Source: Bryobacterales bacterium KBS 96 (GTDB lineage: Bacteria > Acidobacteriota > Terriglobia > Bryobacterales > Bryobacteraceae). From it: a stretch of DNA of 64,000 nucleotides. The DNA lies in NCBI GenBank assembly GCA_000381625.1, contig KB906767.1, forward strand, positions 252,729 to 316,728. The letters run 5' to 3'. Both the position numbers and the translations under genes were made by a program. This document shows positions 1 through 6,442 of this stretch, piece by piece. A model generated the notes under the pieces. That model was not told where the DNA came from, did no database searches, and saw only the letters and a list, made by a program, of their open reading frames with translations. Position 1 is the stretch's first letter. Every line of letters starts with the position of its first letter.

Positions 1-1
1 A

Positions 2-280
2 ACGCCGCTGCCCGGATTTGAGCAGGATGAGTACGTTCCGAATGCCGGATCGAACGAACGAAGCCTCGAAAATCTGCTGCAAGAATTCGTCGTCGTGCGT
101 GAATCGACCCTCGCGCTTGTGCGCGGGCTTCCTCCCGAAGCCTGGAGCCGCCGCGGTACAACCAGCGGCCTTTCAGTTACCGTTCGCGGCCTGGCTTTCA
201 CGTTAGCCGGGCACGAACTGCATCACTTCAAGATTCTTGAAGATCGATATTTGAGGGCCTCGCCCACGTCCTCAACCTGA
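2..280 (+). CDS. DinB-like protein, C-terminal part (5' truncated by window edge)
   Basis: The reading frame is open from base 2 to the stop at 278-280 and has no start inside the window, so only the last 92 residues are present. The segment around GHELHHFKILEDRYL resembles the last helix of DinB/YfiT-like four-helix-bundle proteins, where a GHExHH motif supplies metal ligands. Members are putative metal-dependent enzymes, often thiol transferases, but the substrate cannot be told from this fragment. Two other DinB-like genes occur in the window (8712-9299 and 41696-42256). I see the motif directly; the family assignment is by recollection of the family pattern. Confidence 0.7.
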   Translation, partial: TPLPGFEQDEYVPNAGSNERSLENLLQEFVVVRESTLALVRGLPPEAWSRRGTTSGLSVTVRGLAFTLAGHELHHFKILEDRYLRASPTSST

Positions 281-357
281 GGCGCCGCGAACGGCTTGAA
301 CAAAATGCGGATACGGGCAAAGCGGATCTCTTCCTACGGTCTCTTGCGGCAGTCGCT

Positions 358-822
358 TTAAAGCAAACCTTCAAGGCGAACATAGCTCGCTTCCATGCCA
401 TGTTCCATCCCGGTCGCGAGCATATGCGCGCGTGTTTCGGCATCGGGCAGGGTCATGCGCATTGTCATTAACGTGCCCGCGCCATCCGGATCGAACCTCG
501 TCTCAACGTGGTTGTCCGGCGTTGGCTCGGGCAAATGCATGCGCTCCACGTGAACGATCCTGCTGTAAGGCTCCAACTCCAGATATTCGCCCGTCAAGTG
601 GAACCCGGCCCCTTTGCCGTTGCTCCACTCGTATCGTATCTTCCCGCCCGGATGCGCCTCGCTGATACAAACCGGCATCGTCCACCCCTCTGGTCCGAGC
701 ATCCATTTCCGGATCAGTTCCGGTTCCGTGTGTGCGCGGTACAGTCCCTCGGGTGGCGCGTCGAAATGTCTTGTCACAACAATATGTTTGTCGCCTTCCG
801 TTACAAGCGTCATTTTACTCAT
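358..822 (-). CDS. SRPBCC (AHSA1-like) domain protein
   Basis: A 154-residue protein with the pattern of the Activator of Hsp90 ATPase homolog 1-like branch of the SRPBCC superfamily: VVTRHFDAPPEGLYRAHTEP near the start, then a central KWMLGPEGW segment and a conserved hydrophobic-pocket core ending around residue 150. Such proteins bind small hydrophobic ligands in a helix-grip fold; the ligand is unknown. Its ATG lies inside the end of the upstream ArsR-type gene (8-base overlap, 815-822), so the two are translationally coupled. ArsR-AHSA1 pairs are widespread in bacteria, which supports a regulator-plus-effector unit. Confidence 0.85.
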   Translation of the reverse strand: MSKMTLVTEGDKHIVVTRHFDAPPEGLYRAHTEPELIRKWMLGPEGWTMPVCISEAHPGGKIRYEWSNGKGAGFHLTGEYLELEPYSRIVHVERMHLPEPTPDNHVETRFDPDGAGTLMTMRMTLPDAETRAHMLATGMEHGMEASYVRLEGLL

Positions 823-1156
823 GGCCGTTCCTTTCCTTTTCTCGGTTCATAGCAGCCAGAACCTCGTCTAGCCGGTCGTAGTTTCTGGACAAAGCGTCTC
901 GCAATGTTGCAAGCCATTGATAGATAGCTTCAATCCCGCCCTTAGCTAGCCGGCAAGGGCGCCTTGTGCCATCGATTCGCCGGACAATGAGCCCGGCGCC
1001 TTCGAGCACTTTCAGGTGCCGCGAAATCGCGGGTTGCGTGATTGCGAACGGCGCCGCCAGTTCCAACACCGTCGCTTCCCCGGTTGCGAGCCGGGCCAGA
1101 ATCGCGCGGCGGGTCGGGTCGGACAATGCGGAAAATGCGGCATTGAGGTTTGGCAT
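815..1156 (-). CDS. ArsR-family winged-helix repressor
   Basis: About 113 residues with the ArsR/SmtB core: SALSDPTRRAILARL near the N-terminus, then the recognition-helix segment ITQPAISRHLKVLEGAGLI and a wing with RRIDGTRRPCRL. No metal-binding ELCVCDL-type cysteine motif is visible, so it belongs to the metal-independent branch that usually accompanies AHSA1 proteins. I prefer the ATG at 1156, which gives the usual MPNLNAAF start; a GTG at 1168 would add four residues. A near-perfect AT-rich palindrome at 1174-1194, just upstream, is a plausible operator for autoregulation. It overlaps the downstream SRPBCC gene by eight bases. Confidence 0.88.
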   Translation of the reverse strand: MPNLNAAFSALSDPTRRAILARLATGEATVLELAAPFAITQPAISRHLKVLEGAGLIVRRIDGTRRPCRLAKGGIEAIYQWLATLRDALSRNYDRLDEVLAAMNREKERNGHE

Positions 1157-1173
1157 TTGAGGACTCACTATAT

Positions 1174-1194
1174 AACTAATATATTATATAAGTT
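1174..1194. promoter_or_regulatory. Candidate ArsR operator (AT-rich palindrome)
   Basis: Twenty-one bases beginning AACTAATAT and ending TATAAGTT form an inverted repeat with only one mismatched arm position. It sits 17 bases upstream of the preferred ArsR start at 1156. Position and symmetry fit an autoregulatory operator overlapping the promoter; the function is inferred. Confidence 0.45.
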
Positions 1195-1301
1195 GATTGT
1201 TATGGTAAGGCGGAATCTCGTTGTGAGTTTGAAATGATCCCGAAACTTGTGCCGAGGTACGCCAAGATGGCCGTGATATCTATACGCGGGAGTCCTAAAA
1301 A

Positions 1302-1946
1302 ATGAGCAAAGTGAAAGTCAGTGCATTTTCGGTTTCATTGGACGGTTTCGCCGCAGGGCCTCGGCAGGACCGCGAAAATCCGCTTGGTGTTCGCGGCTTC
1401 GAACTGCATGGGTGGTTTCAGAAAACCGCGGTCTTCCGCGAGATGCACCACTTAGGCGATGGCAGTCAGGGCGTGGACAACGAGTTTGCGGCCCAATCGT
1501 TTCAAAATGTCGGCGCCTGGATCTTGGGCCGCAACATGTTCGGTCCGATCCGCGGCCCCTGGAAAGATGATTCCTGGAAAGGCTGGTGGGGAGAAGAGCC
1601 GCCGTATCATGTGCCCGTCTTTGTCCTCACGCACTATGCGCGCGCGCCATTAGCCATGAAAGGCGGCACGACTTTTTATTTCGTAACCGACGGACTCGAG
1701 TCCGCATTAAAGCAAGCCAAAGATGCGGCTCAAGGCCAGGATGTCCGTATCGGCGGGGGCGTTGCGACGATCCGTCAATATCTGACGGCGGGCGAGGTCG
1801 ACGAAATGCATCTGGCGTTCTCACCCGTCCTGCTGGGCGAAGGAGAGAATCTTTTCGCTGGTATTCACTTGCCAAAGCTTGGCTTTAAGCCCGTCCAAAC
1901 CGCCGCTGGCGAAGAAGCGACCCACGTCATCCTGAAGCGCTTCTGA
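1302..1946 (+). CDS. Dihydrofolate reductase-like (RibD C-terminal domain) protein
   Basis: A 214-residue protein of the RibD C-terminal/DHFR-like family (YwjB/YyaP type). It starts KVSAFSVSLDGFAAGP, the characteristic first strand, and carries ILGRNMF (nucleotide-fold strand), a VFVLTHYAR segment, then GGGVATIRQYL, the glycine-rich NADPH-binding turn, and a C-terminal SPVLLGEGENLF strand, in the order expected. These single-domain proteins are presumed NAD(P)H-dependent reductases without known substrate; it is not the housekeeping folA product. GGGAG eight bases before the ATG supports the start. It runs divergently from the ArsR gene, so the 1169-1301 interval probably holds both promoters. 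Confidence 0.85.
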   Translation: MSKVKVSAFSVSLDGFAAGPRQDRENPLGVRGFELHGWFQKTAVFREMHHLGDGSQGVDNEFAAQSFQNVGAWILGRNMFGPIRGPWKDDSWKGWWGEEPPYHVPVFVLTHYARAPLAMKGGTTFYFVTDGLESALKQAKDAAQGQDVRIGGGVATIRQYLTAGEVDEMHLAFSPVLLGEGENLFAGIHLPKLGFKPVQTAAGEEATHVILKRF

Positions 1947-2145
1947 CGTGGCGTATGTGCTCCGGCGTCGAGTGGGGAACGGTATCGGTGGTCTAGCGCA
2001 AGCGGCAAGAAGTTCTGTGGGTACCGATACATCGTGAACACTTTGTGTTACACGTTAGCAGCCCCATCGTGGCCTGTCAGCTGTGTAAACTCGTCACTGG
2101 AATATGTCATCTCAAGAAACCGGAAGCAAGCTCCACGGGATAAGC

Positions 2146-4302
2146 ATGCGCTGGCTTGTCTGCCTTTGCGCGCTACACGCCGGTTATGCGTCCGCCCAGG
2201 TGACCAGCCAGCTTCGGACGGAACAAACCTCCATCGAATTGCAGCCGCTAGCATCCGCGCCCAAACTGGTTCGGCTCGCTCTCGCAGGCGAAATATCCTG
2301 GCGGAACGATGCTCCCGAAACCCCAATCGGGTCCGCTGAGGTTGAGGGAAAGCTCACGAAGCTTCTCTGGAAATTCAATTCCCAGGCCAGCAGCGCCGAC
2401 GCTCATAACGTGAGGTTCGTCTACGAATGCGCGAATCCTCATCTCCGGCTGGTTTGGCAATGGAAAGCTCCGGCGGCAAGCGGACCCATCGAGCACAGCA
2501 CGCACATCGAAAACCTCGATACGAGAGAAATATGGATTCCTCTGCAGGACAGCTTTATGTTCTCGCTTGCCGCCGATTCGAATGCCGGACTCAAACACTT
2601 CTATATAGACAAGGGCGCCGGAACACCGTCTGCCATCGGCACGCACGAAAGCGCGCTTCCGGTGGGTTACCGATGGAGCGGCGCCTCCAGCACATACGCG
2701 CATTCGTCCGGCAATCAGCCTTACGAAATCATCCCGTGGTTCGCGGTCCAAAATGCTAATGATTCACAGATCGGCTGGTACATCGGAATTGAGTTCAGCG
2801 GCCGGACGCGGCTCTCGCTCGAGCGCACTTCGAAATCCCTCCGCGGCGCTGTCGGCCTTAATCCGGAACCCGGCCCCTTTCGCACTCGCCTGAAGCCTCA
2901 CGATACATTCGATACGCCCACCGTCTTTATCGGCGCGTACACAGGCGGCCTCGACGGACTCGGCAACGTGCTCCGGCCGTGGGTGCGCGAGGTGCTGGGG
3001 AATCCCAACGCCTGGCGCGATCCCAAGTATCCTCTGCTGGTCAACAATAGCTGGGGTAGCGGTATGCAAGTTGACGAGACGCTCGCCCGCCGCATGATCC
3101 GCGACTCCGCTGAACTGGGTCTGGAGATGTTCCATATCGATGCCGGGTGGTTCCGCGGCGTGGGCGATTGGTATCCGGACCCGAAGAAATTTCCTCACGG
3201 CTTGGCGGCAGTGGCGGACGATGCGCATCGCCATGGCTTGCGGTTTGGGATCTGGGTCGATTGGACACAGGCGGGACTGGACACTCAACCTGGCGCCCTC
3301 AACGTACATGACCCCAAGGTGCGCGACTGGCTGGTTTCCGACCTCCCTCCGGATTGGAAGCCGGAGCCGTTCAAAGGGCAAACGATCGATCTTGGCGTTC
3401 CGGCCGCCCAGGCCTACGCGCAACGCGAGGTGAATCGCCTCGTCCACGATTACCACCTCGATATGTTGGAGCACGACGGATATCTCGTCGCCCAGGGATG
3501 CGTGCGCCGCGATCATCCCCACGCGCCGCCGGACCCTTCGCGCATGTCCATTGCGGCAGGAAACCACATCGTCGAGAGCACTAACTCGACGGACGTCAGT
3601 TACCACGCGGTGAATGCCTATTACGCCATCTACTCGAACCTTCGCCGCGACCATCCGAATCTTTTGTTGGAGATCTGTAACGACGGTGGCCGGATGGTGG
3701 ATTTCGGCAGCGCCGCCCATGGAGATTACTTCTCAATCACGGATACCTACGACCCGCTCTCGAATCGCCGGGCGTTCTATGATGCCAGCCATCTATTGCC
3801 TTCCGCCATGCTTGAGTCGTATGTCGAGAAATGGCCTACGCCGAAAATCGAGAACTTCCGCTACATGCTGCGAAGCGGGATGATGGGTTGGCTAACGATC
3901 ATGCTCGACACGACGGCATGGAACCAACAACAGCATGCGGCGGCGAAAGCGGAAATCAAGCTCTATAAAGACCAGTTACGTCCACTAATCCGGGATGCCG
4001 CGCTGTATCACGTTACGCCTCGGCCTGACGGTATTCATTGGGACGGCATCGAATACCTCGACTCGAAGCGCGGCAAAGGCGTGCTCTACGCCTTTCGCGG
4101 ATCGAGCGCCAGCGATAACACGTACGTGTTCAGGCTAAAAGGGCTCGCGCCCCAAAAAACCTATCGCCTTCACTTCCAGGATGGGAGTGCTCCGGATCGA
4201 TCGGTAACCGGCCGGGATCTTCTAGGCTCCGGCCTTGCTTTGAGTTTGCCCATCCCGAACAGCTCCGAGTTGGTCTTTATCGAATCAGCCACGCCGCGCT
4301 AA
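2146..4302 (+). CDS. Exported alpha-galactosidase (GH36/melibiase clan)
   Basis: A 718-residue glycoside hydrolase. Residues 1-17 form a signal peptide ending ASA-Q. An N-terminal beta-sandwich domain (to about 280) precedes a TIM barrel with NNSWGSGMQVDE, FHIDAGW (Asp332), and DMLEHDGY with Asp444 at the place of the catalytic nucleophile; EICNDGGRMVDFG and SITDTYDP follow, as in clan-D enzymes, and a small C-terminal beta domain ends the protein. It should hydrolyse terminal alpha-galactosides outside the cytoplasm. I chose the ATG at 2146, which has CGGGA upstream and a clean signal peptide; an in-frame ATG at 2104 would add 14 polar residues. The exact glycosidic substrate is not determinable. 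Confidence 0.85.
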   Translation: MRWLVCLCALHAGYASAQVTSQLRTEQTSIELQPLASAPKLVRLALAGEISWRNDAPETPIGSAEVEGKLTKLLWKFNSQASSADAHNVRFVYECANPHLRLVWQWKAPAASGPIEHSTHIENLDTREIWIPLQDSFMFSLAADSNAGLKHFYIDKGAGTPSAIGTHESALPVGYRWSGASSTYAHSSGNQPYEIIPWFAVQNANDSQIGWYIGIEFSGRTRLSLERTSKSLRGAVGLNPEPGPFRTRLKPHDTFDTPTVFIGAYTGGLDGLGNVLRPWVREVLGNPNAWRDPKYPLLVNNSWGSGMQVDETLARRMIRDSAELGLEMFHIDAGWFRGVGDWYPDPKKFPHGLAAVADDAHRHGLRFGIWVDWTQAGLDTQPGALNVHDPKVRDWLVSDLPPDWKPEPFKGQTIDLGVPAAQAYAQREVNRLVHDYHLDMLEHDGYLVAQGCVRRDHPHAPPDPSRMSIAAGNHIVESTNSTDVSYHAVNAYYAIYSNLRRDHPNLLLEICNDGGRMVDFGSAAHGDYFSITDTYDPLSNRRAFYDASHLLPSAMLESYVEKWPTPKIENFRYMLRSGMMGWLTIMLDTTAWNQQQHAAAKAEIKLYKDQLRPLIRDAALYHVTPRPDGIHWDGIEYLDSKRGKGVLYAFRGSSASDNTYVFRLKGLAPQKTYRLHFQDGSAPDRSVTGRDLLGSGLALSLPIPNSSELVFIESATPR

Positions 4303-4389
4303 TCCGGCGCCATCCTGCCAGATCGACTCGCGGCGTTTGTGGAACCCGAGGCGCTATACTCAACCGACTCACGAATGGGGAGATCAAGT

Positions 4390-5196
4390 ATGGGTGGAAT
4401 TGCCCGGATCGCCGCGATGTGCCTGCTGGCGGTGGGATGGCGTGCCGCCATGGCGGAAACGCCGTTGGCAGTCGTCCCGATCAATGACGAATCGATCGCG
4501 CAGATGCGCAAACAGCATCCGCTCGCCTCGGCTGAGGTGAACGATCCTGTCTATAAACGGAAGCAGCGATACCAGGGCTTCTGGCTGCGGGATGTGTTAA
4601 ACGATTTAGGCCGGGGCGGTCATCCGGAAACGGACGTGTACGTGCGCTTCCGCTGTAAGGATGGGTATCTTCCGATCATGCCCCTGGCCCGCGCGATGGC
4701 AGGCAAGGCGTTGATCGCGATCCGCGACGCAAATGCTCCGCAAGGTGAAGACTGGCAGCCGTTGCCTGCGGGAGAAACCTCCTCCACTTTGGCGCCCAGT
4801 TACTTAGTCTGGCTTTCGCCTCCAGGTGAGACCGACGAATACCCGTGGCCCTATCAGATGGTTGCCATCGAAGTGGTCTCTTCATCCGACGCCTTGGCTG
4901 GTTTGAATCCCGCTGGCGCGAAGTCCGGCTATGACTTGTTCGCCACGCATTGCCTGAAATGCCACGCAATCAATGGCATTGGAGGGACATTCGGGCCGGA
5001 ACTGAATTCTCCTTGCAGCGTAACGGAATACTGGAATCCGCGCCTCCTGAGCCGATTCATTGCGAATGCCGGCAGTATTCGATCTGGAAGCAAGATGCCC
5101 AACTTTAACTCTCTGCCCGAGAAGGACATCCAGCTCATTGTCGAGTATCTTCACTCCATGGCCGGCCACAAGAAGCCCGACGCCGCTTGTTCATAA
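4390..5196 (+). CDS. Exported c-type cytochrome with an N-terminal molybdopterin-oxidoreductase-like domain
   Basis: About 268 residues. A signal peptide (MGGIARIAAMCLLAVGWRAA) is followed by a domain of roughly 140 residues with RYQGFWLRDVLNDLG and DVYVRFRCKDGYLP, reminiscent of small sulfite-oxidase-fold modules, though no cofactor-binding cysteine is evident. The C-terminal third is a cytochrome c: YDLFATHCLKCHAINGIGG with haem-binding Cys188, Cys191 and His192, and a likely distal Met236 in GSKMPNF. It probably carries electrons in the periplasm. The start at 4390 follows GGGGAG; upstream ATGs at 4375 and 4339 are less likely. Partner oxidoreductases are not adjacent. Confidence 0.78.
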   Translation: MGGIARIAAMCLLAVGWRAAMAETPLAVVPINDESIAQMRKQHPLASAEVNDPVYKRKQRYQGFWLRDVLNDLGRGGHPETDVYVRFRCKDGYLPIMPLARAMAGKALIAIRDANAPQGEDWQPLPAGETSSTLAPSYLVWLSPPGETDEYPWPYQMVAIEVVSSSDALAGLNPAGAKSGYDLFATHCLKCHAINGIGGTFGPELNSPCSVTEYWNPRLLSRFIANAGSIRSGSKMPNFNSLPEKDIQLIVEYLHSMAGHKKPDAACS

Positions 5197-5240
5197 CGTT
5201 CAGGTTCTGCCGGAATTACGGTACGGCAGCTTCCGTCGCT

Positions 5241-5306
5241 TGCCGAGATTGGTGCCCTAGAGAAAAGGTGAATCACTCCGTCCTCGAGTTGCTCTGACCG
5301 TTAACC
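5241..5306 (+). repeat. Left imperfect direct repeat flanking the ParD-like gene
   Basis: This stretch matches 5672-5742 imperfectly in the same orientation; the best block shares TTGCTCTGACCGT exactly and AGGTGAA at its left side. By eye roughly three quarters of the positions agree over about 48 bases. The two copies bracket the antitoxin-like gene. No transposase or terminal inverted repeat is visible. Confidence 0.5.
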
Positions 5307-5365
5307 TCGATGCTGCCACAGCCCCGCTAGTCGCTGAAAGCGTAGAATGAACTCGGGAGATAGGC

Positions 5366-5566
5366 ATGGATATCACTCTACCGGCCGATCTGGATGAGCA
5401 AGTGGAGCAAGAACTCGCTAGCGGCCGCTATCGGAACGCCGATGAACTGATCGAACAAGCCGTCCGACGCTTACTCGACGAGAATAAGCGCGCTGAGCAG
5501 CGGCTCGACGCTCTCCGCAGAATCGGGCAGGAAGTTGACCAGACCGGCCTCTATGAACAGTGCTGA
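5366..5566 (+). CDS. ParD/CopG-like ribbon-helix-helix antitoxin, orphan
   Basis: A 66-residue protein with the ribbon-helix-helix layout: a short N-terminal strand MDITLPADLDEQV, then SGRYRNADELIEQAVRRLLDE, the helix-turn typical of ParD-type antitoxins, and a charged C-terminal helix that would normally clamp a ParE toxin. GGGAGA six bases before the ATG is a good ribosome site. No toxin gene follows: the next 870 bases contain only decayed sequence. It may therefore be an orphan regulator, or the remnant of a toxin-antitoxin module. It lies between two imperfect direct repeats. Confidence 0.75.
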   Translation: MDITLPADLDEQVEQELASGRYRNADELIEQAVRRLLDENKRAEQRLDALRRIGQEVDQTGLYEQC

Positions 5567-5671
5567 TCCCCGCGATTCGCGGCAAGGTTGCAAGGCCTTC
5601 TAGCTACGCATTCAAACAGAGCGTTCATTTCCCATTTTTGTCTGAATCATCGTACAACCGCTCTGGTCGAT

Positions 5672-5742
5672 CGTCGAAGTTTGTGCCGGGAGCATAGGTG
5701 AAACCGCTCCGTTCCCGACTTGCTCTGACCGTCAACCCCAAT
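5672..5742 (+). repeat. Right imperfect direct repeat flanking the ParD-like gene
   Basis: This is the second copy of the repeat at 5241-5306. It shares TTGCTCTGACCGT and the preceding AGGTGAA block, with several substitutions. The pair could be footprints of a duplication or of an element that carried the antitoxin-like gene. Confidence 0.5.
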
Positions 5743-6090
5743 GTGTGCACGACACAGAAATGGAGGCGAAGCAGCGCCGGTACCGAGCCGCCACGGCAAA
5801 GGAAGCGGAGTTGCGGCCGCAGTCACAGCGCGGACACTTCAAGGGCGCGGATACTTGAATCCCGGCGAAGCTCGTCGGCAACGAGGCAAGAGGACTCAGC
5901 AACAGGAACAGTTCTATTGAACGATTTCGTCAAAGCCGGCATCTCCCGCGCACGCTACCGGAGCGACTTCCAGATGGCACGGGTTTTCCTGCATGGCGCC
6001 AAACCGATGGGATACCCCAGTTGCGATAGTGGCTGGTTATCACTCATTCATTAGCGCATTCGCAACAACTTTACGGAGTAACCTGAATGA
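5743..6090. other. Non-coding or decayed sequence
   Basis: I find no convincing gene here. One open frame on the plus strand (5698-6054) is Arg/Ser-rich, has no ribosome site and no recognisable domain. The composition is mixed, and the stretch reads like remnants between the antitoxin gene and the metal ATPase. Confidence 0.5.
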
Positions 6091-6306
6091 ATGATCCGCG
6101 AAGGCCAAAACAAGCGATCTATCGCTACTATCTTCGTCGGACTCTTCATCGCCCTAGTAGTTCCAGAGTTGGGACTACCTCAAGCGATTGCCACTGCGAC
6201 CGGATTGCGTGATCCCGAAATCCGCGAAGGCTTGTGATACTTACCCTGATCGTGCTGCTCGTTGCTCAGACAGGCAAAGAACATGATGTTACCTGAACCC
6301 CGAAGC
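6091..6306 (+). pseudogene. Decayed membrane-protein N-terminus, frameshifted (possibly CPBP-type)
   Basis: From the ATG at 6091 a 48-residue frame encodes a hydrophobic segment (ATIFVGLFIALVVPEL) and then ATGLRDPEIREG before a stop at 6235-6237. In the neighbouring frame the sequence continues directly with LVILTLIVLLVAQTGKE, a second hydrophobic helix, before stopping near 6300. Reading across one frameshift at about 6232 gives two plausible membrane helices in a row, which suggests the 5' end of a broken membrane-protein gene. The N-terminus reminds me of CPBP-type intramembrane protease relatives, but too little is left for a firm call. Confidence 0.35.
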
Positions 6307-6442
6307 TCAATCACGATATTTGCAATCGATTGCGCTTATTTACGTCGCCATACTGGCTGCCGATCCGTTCAGGGCGGCGATGCAGCCGGGCACGACGGCA
6401 AAACTTTACTTCCGCGACAACTCCTCCTAGAGCAGTTTCGAC

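Noticed and set aside
2764-3720. Long minus-strand open frame inside the alpha-galactosidase gene
   Set aside because: It mirrors a strongly conserved enzyme on the plus strand, lacks a ribosome site and shows no domain; high G+C gives long antisense frames.
5698-6054. Arg/Ser-rich frame between the antitoxin and the metal ATPase
   Set aside because: No ribosome site, no recognised domain and an off-frame composition; I treat the interval as decayed.
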